A DNA stretch of 64,000 nt from Azorinus chamasolen (GCA_963576725.1 OY755242.1:7233240-7297239); one strand, 5' to 3'. Numbered from the stretch's first letter, positions 42,735 through 54,329 are shown. Notes: generated by a model not told the origin, from the sequence alone. Translations and numbers: made by a program.

Positions 42735-42990
42735 TTAACCCTTCGCTTCCTGTTCACGTCTATATACCTACCTGTAAATAGTGAAGACCCAGATGAGACA
42801 GCTCCTGCATGAGCTGTCTCATCAGGGTCTGCACTATTTACAAGTTGATTGTGCAACCAATGCACTCTACAGCAGTGCTTGCACAGCGAAATACTTGGTC
42901 ACAGTGAAGATAGATGTATATGTAATTATACAACAGGGCATGGGTAAAGAAGTAGAAATGTATTTTAAAATTCAGCAAGCGAAGGGTTAA
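42735..42990 (-). mobile_element. Family C MITE
   Basis: TTAACCCTTCGCTTCC to AGCGAAGGGTTAA, 256 bp; apex CTCCTGCATGAG. Confidence 0.9.
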
Positions 42991-43273
42991 ACCCAAATAC
43001 AATAAAAACAAAGTAGATTCTTCTCTCTTCTGTGACCGGCGTCATAGGCACAGTGAAGGTAGACTGTCGGTTCTTATTATCTAAGCATATACTATATAGT
43101 ATAGACCCAGATTACTCGCCTGGTTTGAACGTCACGTCTAATCAGTGGCTTCATTGTTTGCATTGGCAGAGTACGGCATACTGATGTTGCTTACAACATA
43201 TGAGTGTGAAATATTGCAGACCTTCGTCAGATTTAGTATTCACAGTTTCTTCATTGTTTTCATCGACATACTA

Positions 43274-43470
43274 CAATACAGTAGCACTTTTATATTTAAC
43301 ATAGTAGACTTTTTAAAACGTAGGTGGTTAATTAAGGCAGGGCAATAGCTAATACAGAACGCTCCTATTTAAGCTCTTTTACTTTTGGCCTGCATTAAGC
43401 TATCATCTGCCTTACAGACCCATAATTAAACCTCTTTCTGATGTCCGCTTAAGAATGGTTCTACTGTATA
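43274..43470. mobile_element. Family K MITE
   Basis: TACAGTAGCACTTTTATA to TTAAGAATGGTTCTACTGTA; inner GAACGCTCCTATTTAAGC and GGCCTGCATTAAGCTATC. Confidence 0.7.
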
Positions 43471-43494
43471 CTCAGTGGATTGTTTGGTTGCCAC

Positions 43495-43739
43495 TTAACC
43501 CTTCGCTTGCTATTCACGTCAATATACCTACCTGTAAATAGTGAAGACCCAGATGAGACAGCTCCTGCAGGAGCTGTCTCATCAGGGTCTGCACTATTTA
43601 AAAGTTGCTTGTGCAACCAATGCACTCCACAGCAGTGATTGCACAGTGATATACTTGTACACAGCGAGAATGTATGTAATTATACAACAGGGCATGGGTA
43701 AAGAAGGAGAAATGTGTTTTAAAATTCAGCAAGGGTTAA
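43495..43739 (-). mobile_element. Family C MITE
   Basis: TTAACCCTTCGCTTGC to TCAGCAAGGGTTAA, 245 bp; perfect hairpin apex. Confidence 0.9.
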
Positions 43740-43756
43740 TATGTTGCGCGCGTGCT

Positions 43757-43920
43757 GATATATCCGTTACCCATGTACATGTATTCATATATCCGTTACC
43801 CATGTACATGTATTCATATATCCGTTACCCATGTACATGTATTCATATATCCGTTACCCATGTACATGTATTCATATATCCGTTACCCATGTACATGTAT
43901 TAATATATCATTACCCATGC
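43757..43920. repeat. 30-bp repeat, about 5.5 copies
   Basis: Unit CATGTACATGTATTCATATA plus TCCGTTACCC; starts 18 bp after the C element. Confidence 0.94.
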
Positions 43921-43984
43921 ACATTTGCTGACTGAAATGAGGACTGTATTAATTTCTATTACATGTAGTTGGATCTTTATAATG

Positions 43985-44140
43985 ACATCATATACAGGGA
44001 AATTTTACCACGGCAAACTGTAAAAATAGATCTATGTTATTCATAAGCAAACATAGCAGACCTTGATCATTCAGCTCCATTAGGAGCCGTCTTATCTGTG
44101 TCTACTCTGTTGGTGAACGCATTTTTAAAATTCGTCTCTG
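43985..44140 (-). mobile_element. Family A MITE, decayed
   Basis: AATAGATCTATGTTATTCAT, GCAAACATAGCAGACC, GCTCCATTAGGAGCCG and GTGTCTACTCTGTTGG. Confidence 0.5.
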
Positions 44141-44230
44141 TTAGGTAAATTTCATATCAAAGTATAAATGGCACATAGTGCAGACCCTCAGCAGATGTCA
44201 CATTCTAACTTATTCTGTTCAGTGACAAAG

Positions 44231-44392
44231 TACAGTAAACCCCCTCTAAACCGGAATTCAAGTTGAAAAATAATTTAGTTACTTTTAGACAGGTGGCTGT
44301 TTCATGCAGGGTGAAAGTCATGCAAAAAGCTTCTGTCTCCCACACCGAAATGTAAATCAAATTGAACGTCCGGGCTAGAGGAGTTAACTGTA
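44231..44392. mobile_element. Family F MITE with apex deletion
   Basis: TACAGTAAACCCCCTCTAAA to TAGAGGAGTTAACTGTA. CATGCAAAAAGCTT is joined to CTGTCTCCCACACCG, removing the right arm from the apex outward. Confidence 0.8.
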
Positions 44393-44527
44393 CAAACTAC
44401 TGAAGCCGCTTACAACAGCAACTACATGTACTGCATACCCAATCATATCTATGAATAAGAGGGATATTCAGAAAATTAGAAAAAAAATCTGTAAAACAAC
44501 AACATTTTTCATATTTCTCCGCAAACC

Positions 44528-44592
44528 TCTGTCCTGCTGCTACTCATTAGAATGGCCTTAGAGAGGCAACTCTAATAAGTAGCAGCACTAGA
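44528..44592. repeat. Family H palindrome
   Basis: CCTGCTGCTACTCATTAGAA faces AACTCTAATAAGTAGCAGCA. Confidence 0.65.
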
Positions 44593-45030
44593 GTAAACCT
44601 CTCTTAATCGGAAAATGAGTATAAAAATCAAAGAATTATATTTTTAAAATATTGAGCTGATTTCGTTATTTTAGAGGCTAATTTGACTATTATTTCGCAA
44701 TGCAATAAGGATTTTTAACGAAATAAAACTGCACTTGACCTTGCGGTCTATCTAAACATTAATCGGAAGTTTGCCATTTCTCACTTTTGCTACAAACCAA
44801 GGAAACGAAAGAAACATAATTTCCCTGATATAACCATTTAAACAAGTCTAAATCTGGAATTTTAAAACAGGTGGTAGCTTAATGCAGGACAAATGGGATA
44901 CAGACAGCTCCTATAGGAGCTTACTGTACCAGTTGTGCCCTTCATTAAGCAATCACCTGCTCTTACAATCTCTTTAAGACTTATGTTAATGAACCATGTG
45001 GTTAATTTAGCGAGACTCTATTGTATTTGT
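44593..45030. mobile_element. Family K/F element, enlarged
   Basis: AGAGTAAACCTCTCTTAATC at the left and GCGAGACTCTATTGTA at the right. Inner palindrome TAATGCAGGACAAATGGGAT, apex CTCCTATAGGAG at 44908-44919, then GTGCCCTTCATTAAGC. Confidence 0.6.
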
Positions 45031-45217
45031 TATGACTGTGATATCTGCAGGCATAATTATGCTATTTATTGTTCAACGAATTACAGTCTGAAAAAAGCAC
45101 TTGACGCTTACTTTGGTGAGTGCACTTGAAACTGAAAACGTTAACGAGTCAAGTATGTCCACTAACTTATAAGATCGCTACATGTCTGTCGCATCTTGTA
45201 AAAATGATTCATTGTAT

Positions 45218-45437
45218 TAATAATTTACTCCGTGAATATTCATGTAAAATAATTACATTATGAATATTACATAGATTGGTTGTTATACAACACATGGACA
45301 CGGGAATGTGTGGCCATAGCAGAAGCTGTAGAATAATATCTCTGTTATATCAAAAGCAACAGAAAACCCCTGGTCAGACGGCTTCTACAAGAGCCATCTG
45401 ATCTGGGTCTGCTCTGCGTGCAACGACGTTTAAAACT
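45218..45437 (-). mobile_element. Family A MITE, decayed
   Basis: TTTACTCCGTGAATATTCAT, GGCCATAGCAGAAGCTGTAG, CTTCTACAAGAGCCATC and GATCTGGGTCTGCTCT. Confidence 0.6.
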
Positions 45438-45460
45438 TTTCGAGAACAGCTCCTTTATTT

Positions 45461-45547
45461 CTCTACCATTTCTCTATACTGAGACCAGTCTTTAGAATCA
45501 TCAAAAAGTCTGTTCCAAGGAGTGGTCACAGTATAGGGTTTGATGTG
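45461..45547. mobile_element. Family G palindrome at the satellite edge
   Basis: CTCTACCATTTCTCTATACT and GGAGTGGTCACAGTATAGGG; decayed copy ending where the 23-bp satellite begins. Confidence 0.5.
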
Positions 45548-48377
45548 GGTACACACCTGTATGTGTAACTCTGTGACACCTGTATGTGTAGCTCTGTGAC
45601 ACATGTATATGTAGCTCTGTGACACTTGTATCTGTAGCTCTGTGACAGCTGCATGTGTAGCTCTGTCACACCTGTATCTGTACCTCTGTCACACCTGTAT
45701 CTGTAGCTCTGCCACACCTGTATATGTAGCTCTGTGACACCTGTATGTGTAGCTCTGTAACACCTGTATGTGTAGCTCTGTGACGACACCTGTATCTGTA
45801 TCTATGTGACACCTGTATTTGACACATGTATCTGTAGCTCTGTCACACCTGTATCTGTAGCTCTGTCACACCTGTATCTGTAGCTCTGTGACACCTGTAT
45901 TTGTAGCTCTGCGACACCTGTATCTGTAGCTCTGTAACACCTGTATGTGTAGCTCTGTGACGACTGTATCTGTATCTATGTGACACCTGTATTTGTAGCT
46001 CTGTGACAGATGTATGTGTAGCTCTGTAACACCTGTATGTGTAGCTCCGTGACACCTGTATCTGTAGCTCTGTGACACCTGTATTTTTAGCTCTGTCACA
46101 CTTGTATCTGTAGCTCTGTGACACTTGTATGTGTAGCTCTGTGACACTTGTATCTGTAGCTCTGTCACACCTGTATCTGTAGCTCTGTCACACCTGTATC
46201 TGTAGCTCTGTGACACCTGTATTTGTAGCTCTGCGACACCTGTATCTGTAGCTCTGTAACACCTGTATGTGTAGCTCTGTGACGACTGTATCTGTATCTA
46301 TGTGACACCTGTATTTGTAGCTCTGTGACAGATGTATGTGTAGCTCTGTAACACCTGTATGTGTAGCTCCGTGACACCTGTATCTGTAGCTCTGTGACAC
46401 CTGTATTTTTAGCTCTGTCACACTTGTATCTGTATCTCTGTGACACTTGTGCGTGTAGATCTGTGACACTTGTATCTGTAGCACTGTGACACATGTATGT
46501 GTAGATCTGTGACACCTGTATCTGTATCTCTGAGACACCTGTATGTGTAGCTCTGTGACACATGTATGTGTAGCTCTGTGACACCTGTATTTGTAGCTCT
46601 GTGACACTTGTATTTGTAGCTATGTGACACATGTATATGTAGCTCTGTGACACTTGTATCTGCATCTCTGTGATACCTGTATGTGTAGCTCTGTGACACC
46701 TGTATGTGTATCTCTGTGACACCTGTATTTGTAGCTCTGTCACACCTGTATCTGTAGCTTTGTGACACCTGTATGTGTAGCTCTGTAACACCTGTATGTG
46801 TAGCTCTGTGACACCTGTATCTGTAGCTCTGTGACACATGTATGTGTAGCTCTGTGACACCTGTATCTGTAGCTCTGTAATACCTGTATGTGTAGCTCTG
46901 TGACACCTGTATCTGTAGCTCTGTAACACCTGTATGTGTAGCTCTGTGACACCTGTATATGTAGCTCTGTGACACCTGTATCTGTAGCTCTGTAACACCT
47001 GTATGTGTAGCTCTGTGACACCTGTATGTGTAGCTCTGTGACACCTGTATGTGTAGCTCTGTGACACATGTATGTGTAGCTCTGTAACACCTGTATGTGT
47101 AGCTCCGTGACACCTGTATCTGTAGCTCTGTGACACCTTTATTTTTAGCTCTGTCACACTTGTATCTGTATCTCTGTGACACTTGTGTCTGTAGCTCTGT
47201 GACACTTGTATATGTAGCTCTGTGACACATGTATGTGTAGCTCTGTCGCACCTGTATCTGTAGCTCTGTCACACCTGTATGTGTAGCTCTGTCACACCTG
47301 TATATGTAGCTCTGTGACACCTAAATGTGTAGCTCCGTGACACCTGTATCTGTAGCTCTGGGACACCTGTTTCTGTATCTCTATCACACCTGCATCTGTA
47401 GCTCTGTGACACTTGTATCTGTACCTCTGTGACACCTGTATGTGTAGTTCTGTGACACTTGTATCTGTAGCTCTGTGACACCTGTATCTGTAGCTCTGTG
47501 ACACCTGTATCTGTAGCTCTGTGACACCAGTATCTGAAGCTCTGTGACACCTGTACCTGTAGCTCTGTGACACCTGTATGTGTAGCTCTGTGACACATGT
47601 ATCTGTATCTCTGTGACACCTGTATCTGTAGCTATGTGACACCTGTATGTGTAGCTCTTTCACACCTGTATCTGTATCTCTGTGACATCTGTATCTGTAG
47701 CTCTGTGACACCTGTATCTGTATCTCTGTGATACCTGTATTTGTAGCTCTGTGACACTTGTATTTGTAGCTCTGTGACACATGTATCTGTATCTCTGTGA
47801 CACCTGTAGCTGTATCTCTGTGACACCTGTATCTGTATCTCTGTGACACATGTATCTGTATCTCTGTGACACCTGTATTTGTAGCTCTGTGACACCTGTA
47901 TCTGTAGCTCTGTGACACATGTATCTGTATCTCTGTGACACCTGTATTTGTAGCTATGTGACACCTGTATCTGTAGCTCTGTGACACCTGTATCTGTAGC
48001 TCTGTGACACCTGTATTTGTAGCTCTGTGACACCTGTATCTGTAGCTCTGTGACACCTGTATGTGTAGCTCTGTGACACATGTATCTGTATCTCTGTGAC
48101 ACCTGTATCTGTAGCTATGTGACACCTGTATTTGTAGCTCTGTCACACCTGTATCTGTAGCTCTGTGACAGCTGTATCTGTAGCTCTGTGACACCTGTAT
48201 CTGTAGCTCTGTGACACCTGTAATGTGTAGCTCTGTGACACTTGTATCTGTAGCTCTGTGACACCTATATCTGTAGCTCTATGACACCTGTATGTGTATC
48301 TCTGTGACACCTGTATGTGTAGCTCTGTGACACCTGTATGTGTAGCTCTGTGACACCTGTATTTGTAGCTCTGTGAC
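45548..48377. repeat. 23-bp satellite, about 120 copies
   Basis: Unit AGCTCTGTGACACCTGTATC plus TGT. The minus-strand complement has no stop in any frame and 23 is not a multiple of 3. All three minus frames therefore stay open for hundreds of codons with a 23-residue period, which is an artefact. Blocks are duplicated at higher order: CGACTGTATCTGTATCTATG at 45961 recurs at 46283 (322 bp, 14 units). The CTCCGTG variant recurs at 46045, 46367 and 47103 (322 and 736 bp, 14 and 32 units). Confidence 0.97.
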
Positions 48378-48379
48378 GT

Positions 48380-49210
48380 ACTGTGTGTCATTCAAACTCC
48401 TTTCGCAAAGTTCAGCCTCCCGTAAGGAATGGACCCTGTAGATAAATACTGATAGATCGTTTTAAACGGATATTCGCTCAATTAAGGAACATTTAATTTT
48501 ACCAGAAAATGAAGTTTTCAAAACAATACTATTTGTTTGTATAAATTGCTTCAGAAATTAGTAAATATTATTTATATCCAGCCATTGTAAAAGAATATTC
48601 ACACTGAAAATAATATGTTTTTATTAACAAATGCATATTTTAGATAGATAGATAGATTTATTTCAATATTGTGCAAGTGACATGGTTACAATAGCAATGC
48701 ACTGGAAAAAATTATCAACATTGTGATAATTTTAGCAATGCGTATATAAACAGCATGGAATAATTAATGAACCATGTCAGTCATATCAATATCATGGATG
48801 ACGCAAAAAAAAGAAGATGATCCCTTATTTCCATTGCGGTCCTTGATAGTTATGGTCTGACATAGAGAGGCATGAAAATGATATAAAATAAAATGATTAA
48901 CAAACTTGATACAGGCAAGTTGACTGAAAGTCATGCTTATCAATATCATAAATTAGGATAAATGAGCAAACTGAAAATCTTCCATTTGTATGACTATTGG
49001 GTCAACTGTTAGCTTAATAGGTTGGCTGAGATCATTCCTATCCTGAACTTAGTTGCCTCTGTACATGGCTATTGGGTCATCTGATAGCTTAATAGGCTGG
49101 CTTAAAGCTTTTTCAGACACCTTTTGAAACATGCCAGTGACCTTGCGTCTCTAATTTCAAATGGGCGAGTATCCCTTTAATCAACTCATAAACCCCACTC
49201 ATAAACATTG
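48380..49210. other. Unassigned stretch with a short duplication
   Basis: Two copies of CTATTGGGTCA(A/T)CTG(T/A)TAGCTTAATAGG about 76 bp apart (about 48990 and 49067), and a TAGATAGATAGAT run at 48644. No gene recognised. Confidence 0.45.
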
Positions 49211-49216
49211 GACATA

Positions 49217-49286
49217 GGCAAACAATGTAGATCCAGATTAGAGGACTCCTGAATGAGCTCTCTGATCAGGGTCTGCACTGTTTGCT
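49217..49286. repeat. Palindrome of family J type
   Basis: GGCAAACAATGTAGATCCAG, GACTCCTGAATGAGCTC and GATCAGGGTCTGCACTGTTT. Confidence 0.6.
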
Positions 49287-49439
49287 TTTCCAATCAGGAT
49301 GAAAGGTTTCAACAACACATACATGTATTTCTTTTGCTGAAATCCCCTGCAATTAAAATTGATGACGGGTTTTAATTTTTTGAAATCATCTGCCATGAAG
49401 AACTTGGACGAGTTCACCTTATACTATATTATAGTTTCC

Positions 49440-49596
49440 ACTTCCCTGTTGAACTTTCATGTAAGCAATAAGGCAATCATGCATATCTATTTGCTGTTTT
49501 ATAATGACATATGTACAGAGGACGTTTTAATATGGTAGAAATGATAGAGTCATTTCTATTATAATTTTACATGCAAACAGAGCAGACAATAAAATC
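49440..49596 (-). mobile_element. Family A half element
   Basis: CACTTCCCTGTTGAACTTTC through GCAAACAGAGCAGACA, cut off by the E element. Confidence 0.55.
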
Positions 49597-49805
49597 TACA
49601 GTAAACCCTCTCTATAACAGCCACTAAATTACATCAAGTAGTTTGTGTTAAAGCAGGCGGTTGCTTAAAGCAATGTGAAAGTAAAACAGAACGCTCCTAT
49701 AAGAGCGTTATGTTTTACTTTCACCTTGCTTTAAGCAGCCACCTGCACTTATATACCAACTAATTAACATTAATTTAATGGCCGTTATAGAGAGGTTTTA
49801 CTTTA
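49597..49805. mobile_element. Family E MITE
   Basis: TACAGTAAACCCTCTCTATA to TATAGAGAGGTTTTACTTTA; inner AACAGAACGCTCCTATAAGA and GCGTTATGTTTTACTTTC. Confidence 0.88.
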
Positions 49806-49806
49806 T

Positions 49807-49983
49807 AGCCTGCTGAGCGAGTTATTTTTACACACTTTGTCACCCACTACATTTGCAAACGTTAACCAATATGTAATTAGGGTGTCAACTAATTACACCC
49901 TGATTTACTCGGCGTGTCATCAGCATCCAAGCTGTTTACAAAGGTACATAGTCATTCGTACACAGTAGGCTAAATGTTAAAGT
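49807..49983 (+). mobile_element. Family D2 MITE
   Basis: TAGCCTGCTGAGCGAG, weak D hairpin with TTACTCGGCGTGTCATC, and TAGGCTAAATGTTAA. It parallels the better copy at 63012-63193. Confidence 0.6.
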
Positions 49984-50000
49984 TAACTAAACAATCAGCG

Positions 50001-50110
50001 TATTAACACTATCCCTTACAGGGACGAAATTGAACGTCTTTGCAAAGAGTAGATTACGGTCAGCTGTCTCCTGTAGGAGCTGTCGGATCAGGGTTTGCTG
50101 TTTGCATAAC
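50001..50110 (+). mobile_element. Family A fragment
   Basis: ATTAACACTATCCCTTACAG, GCAAAGAGTAGATTACGGTC, GTCTCCTGTAGGAGCTGTC and GATCAGGGTTTGCTGTTTGC. Confidence 0.55.
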
Positions 50111-50214
50111 TCTTACGATGCGAGACACGAGTTACTAGTGTCCTTTGAAAACAGAGTAGCCCCAGATGAGAGGGTTGCCATGTAATTGTACATTTTATTT
50201 TGAAATAAATCTAA

Positions 50215-50297
50215 TGGTTCCTGGAGGAGCTGCAGCCTGTCTCCAAGACCGATATTCATACTAAATTGAACGTTCGGTTTTGAGAGGTTTTGCTGTA
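50215..50297. mobile_element. Family F right-end fragment
   Basis: GTTCCTGGAGGAGCTGCAGC, GTCTCCAAGACCGATATTCA and GAGAGGTTTTGCTGTA. Confidence 0.6.
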
Positions 50298-50321
50298 TAT
50301 TCTTTCAAAGCCATAATAACT

Positions 50322-50372
50322 CGGCAAACAATTTGTATCCAGATGAGACGCCGAGTAACTCGGCCGGTGTCT
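50322..50372 (+). repeat. Family D hairpin, half
   Basis: GGCAAACAATTTGTATCCAG and GAGACGCCGAGTAACTCGGC; the right arm is broken after GGTGTCTCCTC. Confidence 0.55.
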
Positions 50373-50382
50373 CCTCAAAATC

Positions 50383-50455
50383 TACACGGTGTGACTCTGA
50401 TGAACGGACCAGAAAAACTGCACGGTGTGACTCTGATGAACGGACCAGAACGCCA
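50383..50455. repeat. 36-bp duplication
   Basis: GCACGGTGTGACTCTGATGA plus ACGGACCAGAA occurs twice. Confidence 0.9.
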
Positions 50456-50459
50456 CTTT

Positions 50460-51950
50460 TAAACCTTGGCGTCGAAAAGATTAAAGTTTGGGTACTCGAT
50501 CAGCATATTACCTGACAGATGTAGGGCAAAGCAGACAATCCCAGCATGTCGTCTCTCATATGGGGAAATGCCCAAGATAACCCATAACTTCCTTATGGTG
50601 ATCATCTTTAACCGGCGCATGTCGTACTGTTTAGGTACTGAATGGGTACCTGCTATTTTGTTTTCAAAGCACAATTTGTTTTTATATGTGAGCATTCAAC
50701 AAGGTGTAGCTACATAAATGTTTGAATATAGCGAATGTTGTTATAATGTTGGCAAGTCAAACAGAGTCCGATCATGATCAGATGCCACATCATAATGTAG
50801 TTGGTGACCAAGGTCTACATGAATACAGTTGGCATTGCCATGTATGTGGTGATTCCATAGCACGTTTCTTATGAAAAGTAAATGAAATAAAACCATATAG
50901 GCTTAAAGCACATTCACTTCAGTTATTTATCAAGTAGATGTATAATAATATTGGGGAAATGAGTTGACAGTTTGTTTCCCTATTTCGATTATTCAGTGCA
51001 AAATAGTGTAGTGCATATGCATGTGAATATACACCTCAAATATTTTCCTCAATCTATGATATGTGTTAATGTATCACGTCATACGGCCATTAGGTTTCTG
51101 CAAAGTGGCAATGGCCTCGCTTGAACTACAGGGTGTGTTAGTCCCATCATCAGCTTTTGCATATTTCGACGCCGATTGTCCGAAAAATATCTTTTTTCTA
51201 GTTTTCTGCTGCTGCTTCAACACAAAATATGAAGAAATAACATATAATCTGACAAATTTTCTATTGGCCAAAAATAAGAATATACGATAAATATTAGAAA
51301 AAAAATCATCCAATCAGATGCACGGTTACTAATAAGTTGCGATATTTTGTAACTGGTTTCAGTCACGTTATTGAATTTGTCAGATAAAGCGGTGTACCAT
51401 TCTTGCATCAGATTCGTCCTTTTTGCTTCCGGGGGGACTCAGCCGACATTTGTATTCATACATACTTATGCCAATATATTGAGTTTATGAATATTTCTGA
51501 TGATATTATTTCTTTAAGGAATATTGAACAGGAAAGAGGCTTAACTAAATACCTAACTCCGTTAACGTATATCTTAGCTTCGCTGTATTGGATTCATTGA
51601 CACATCTTTCAGAGATATTTGGAATGATTGGAACAATTCGGATACAATAAGATCAGCTAGCTTCGACACAGAGGCGGTGTCTCATCAGAGTCTACACTGT
51701 TTGAAACAACTGTAAACAAACGCTGTTGTTTTGTAATTATGAGTGTCTGCCATTGCATGCTCTACTAGGCCAGTAAATCAAGGGCTGGAAATCTAGCGGA
51801 AATTTTAGTCATGACCTGGAGAGTCAATTGTCAGTTTCCTGCCATCTTTTCAGCGCTTGAATCTATGAGTAGTCTTGTATGGCCTACACAAAAGCTAATG
51901 AGTCGACCAACATGAACATGCTGCTCTATAGTATTAACTCTTTCACCGCC
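50460..51950. other. Unassigned stretch
   Basis: Short open frames on both strands have no recognisable domain. TATGGGGAAATGCCCAAGAT near 50560 resembles TATGGGGAAATACCCTAGAT near 54012, hinting at a small repeat. A truncated A/J half core (GTGTCTCATCAGAGTCTACA) is near 51676. Confidence 0.4.
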
Positions 51951-51951
51951 A

Positions 51952-52159
51952 TACAGTAAAACCTCTCTATAATGGTCACTAAATTACATCAAGTAGTTTG
52001 TGTTAAAGGCAGGTGGCTGCTTAAAGCAAGGTGAAAGTAAAACAGAATGCTCCTATAGGAGCGTTCTGTTTTACTTTCACCTTGCTGTAAGCAGTCACCT
52101 GTCCAAAATACCAACTAATTAACACAATGTAGAGGCCGTTATAGAGAGGTTTTACTGTA
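51952..52159. mobile_element. Family E MITE, well preserved
   Basis: TACAGTAAAACCTCTCTATA to AGAGAGGTTTTACTGTA with TA at both ends. Inner palindrome CAAGGTGAAAGTAAAACAGA with apex CTCCTATAGGAG at 52050-52061. Both flanks show TTAACTCTTTC(A/G)CC, so it sits in or next to D ends. Confidence 0.92.
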
Positions 52160-52302
52160 TTAACTCTTTCGCCACCAGGCGAATCCGTCATAGCCTTTAC
52201 AAACAGTTAGCATCCAGAGGAGACGCCGGCTAACTAGTTTTGAATAGAAATTGAAGAAACGAAAGCAAACGATGAAATGTATTTGACACCAGTAAGGGTT
52301 AA
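52160..52302 (+). mobile_element. Family D MITE, right arm of hairpin lost
   Basis: TTAACTCTTTCGCCACC, ACAAACAGTTAGCATCCAGA, GGAGACGCCGGCTAACTAG, then to AGTAAGGGTTAA. Confidence 0.65.
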
Positions 52303-52323
52303 GTGCGAATGTATGATTATGTT

Positions 52324-52553
52324 TTAAACCTTTCTCTGTTCTATATGTATTCACAATTCCAATACCTACTAAATATTCATGAACAAAATAGTTAATGTGG
52401 AAGGTGGATACTTGTAGCCTTTTCAGAAACTAAAGAAACATGTCTATCATATTCCACATGCAAACAGAACAGACCCTGGTCAGACGGCTCCTGTAGCATC
52501 CGTCTGATCTCTCGATCTACTCTGTTTGCAAATGTGTAAAAAGGAAAGGGTTA
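52324..52553 (-). mobile_element. Family A3 MITE
   Basis: TTAAACCTTTCTCTG to GGAAAGGGTTATT; apex CTCCTGTAGCAT. Confidence 0.8.
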
Positions 52554-52596
52554 TTGCAATATATAGCATGTCACCCTTATCTCACTGACTAGATTT

Positions 52597-52648
52597 TGCA
52601 GACAGTTTGGGTCTAGATGAGATGTCGAGTTACATGGCGTCTAATCTT
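52597..52648 (+). repeat. Family D hairpin half
   Basis: TTTTGCAGACAGTTTGGGTC, TAGATGAGATGTCGAGTTAC and GGCGTCTAATCTTGAG. Confidence 0.5.
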
Positions 52649-52649
52649 G

Positions 52650-52915
52650 AGTAGGGGATAGCACCCTGACCCAACCCCTCTAATCTGGAGGTTGGGATAG
52701 CACCCTAGCTCAACCCTTCTAATCTGGAGGTTGGAATAGCACACTGGCCCAACCCCTATAATACGGAGATGGGCATAGCACCCTGGCTCAACCCCTCTAA
52801 TCTGGAGATGGGAATAGCACCCTGGCCCAACCCTCTTATCTCAAGGTTGGGACATCACCCTGGCTCAATCCCTCTGATCTGGAGGTGGGGATAGCACCCT
52901 GGTTCAACCCCTCCT
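52650..52915. repeat. About 39-bp repeat, 7 copies
   Basis: Units share TCTAATCTGGAGGTTGGGAT and AGCACCCTGGCTCAACCCC. Confidence 0.93.
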
Positions 52916-53275
52916 AAGAATTTAAGAGAGTTTCTTCAGCAGTGAAGATTATGGGGTAATCATAATGATGGTTAATTATCTTGAGACATGTCGCACGATT
53001 CTGCAGAAGACCTGGGCTGCGTAAAGAAATTACGATGATGTTGACTCGAGGCGTCCTGCTCTTGCGAGATAATATGATCCACCCCACCCCACCCACCCAT
53101 ATTCAACACATTGAACCCTTCTGACTTCTATCTGTGCCCAAAACTGAAAACTTACCTTCGTGGTATAAATTTCGGAAGCAATAAAGGTGACAAAGATACA
53201 GTGAACGAGTTCTTAAGGAACAGGATGAAGACTTCTGTTTTGAAGGGATAAGTAAACTGTAATAGCGATGGATAA
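52916..53275. other. Unassigned stretch
   Basis: No gene or known repeat recognised; a CCACCCC run occurs near 53080. Confidence 0.4.
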
Positions 53276-53461
53276 AGTGCATTGCATCCTATAGGGGCCG
53301 TGTGATCAGGGTCTACTCTGTTTGCTTCGTATAGTGAAATATAGATCTGATTCTACAGTTTCTGCCTGAGCAAAAAGTCATGTCATTATATGGCATTATA
53401 AAAATCAATATTAATGATGTCATATTCCTTCTATAAATAATGAACTGGTAAAGGGTCAACA
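53276..53461 (+). mobile_element. Family A half element starting at the hairpin apex
   Basis: Similarity starts at TCCTATAGGGGCCGTG and runs through GATCAGGGTCTACTCTGTTT to GGTAAAGGGTCAA. The left half is missing from the palindrome centre outward. Confidence 0.7.
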
Positions 53462-53620
53462 TGAGAATGTAAAGCAGACGACAGTATAGTTTTGCAGACG
53501 ATAAATTCTTCAGCGTGCTATAATAGCTACTCTCGACGCTGCATTTTCAGAGTAGAATAGCCCATCAGTGTTTAACTATAGAGTCCACTCAGTGTGAAAC
53601 TTGCTACAGGATATTGAATG

Positions 53621-53692
53621 ACAAACAGTGACGACTCTGATCAGAGGGTACCTCTAGGAGCCCTCTGGGCTGGGTCTACATTGTTTATAAAT
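53621..53692. repeat. Palindrome of family J type
   Basis: TGACAAACAGTGACGACTCT, GGGTACCTCTAGGAGCCC and CTGGGTCTACATTGTTTA. Confidence 0.55.
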
Positions 53693-53723
53693 GACAGTGC
53701 ACGCCTGTTCCGGTTTAAAATGA

Positions 53724-53979
53724 TTAACCCTTCTCTTGCTGAATTTTAAAATACATTTCTCCTTGTTTACCCATGCCCTGTTGTATAATTACATATATCC
53801 CCACTGTGTACAAGTATACCGCTGTGCAATCACTGCTGTGGAGTGCACTGGTTTCACAATCAACTAGTAAATAATGCAGACCCTGATGAGACAGCTCCTG
53901 CAGGAGCTGTCTCGTCTGGGTTTTCACTATTTACAGGTACTGTTAGGTATATTGAGTTGAATAGCAAGCGAAGGGTTAA
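53724..53979 (+). mobile_element. Family C MITE
   Basis: TTAACCCTTCTCTTGC to AGCGAAGGGTTAA, 256 bp, hairpin apex CTCCTGCAGGAG. Confidence 0.9.
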
Positions 53980-54039
53980 ACAGTGAGTCAGCACCTTGTG
54001 CGTCATTGATGTATGGGGAAATACCCTAGATAACCCAGA

Positions 54040-54274
54040 AACCTTTACTCCATAAATACGCCTTTCTCCGCCTTTGCAAACAGAGTAGACCCAGATCGGA
54101 CGGCTCGATCAGAGTATGTTCTGTTTGTCCATGGAATAATATAGATAGGATTGTACAGTTTCTGTAATGGTCACAATTTCCGGTGTCCATGTACTATTGT
54201 AGCAAATAATCCAATAAGCATGCATATCATTATGCCATTATTTCTTCACGAATATTCATGGAGCAAAGGGTTAA
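54040..54274 (+). mobile_element. Family A MITE with apex deletion
   Basis: AACCTTTACTCCATAAATAC to GAGCAAAGGGTTAA. CAGATCGGACGGCT is joined to CGATCAGAGTATG, losing the apex and inner right arm. Confidence 0.75.
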
Positions 54275-54329
54275 CCGCAATTGACGCATGCTAGGATCTG
54301 TGACAATTTCGACTATGCGAATAGTATAA

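Noticed and set aside
45526..48391. Long minus-strand open frames (up to about 346 codons) with repeated QSYRYRCHRATDTGVTELQIQV-type text
   Set aside because: They result from a stop-free 23-bp satellite read in all three frames; there is no codon-level constraint, start context or domain.
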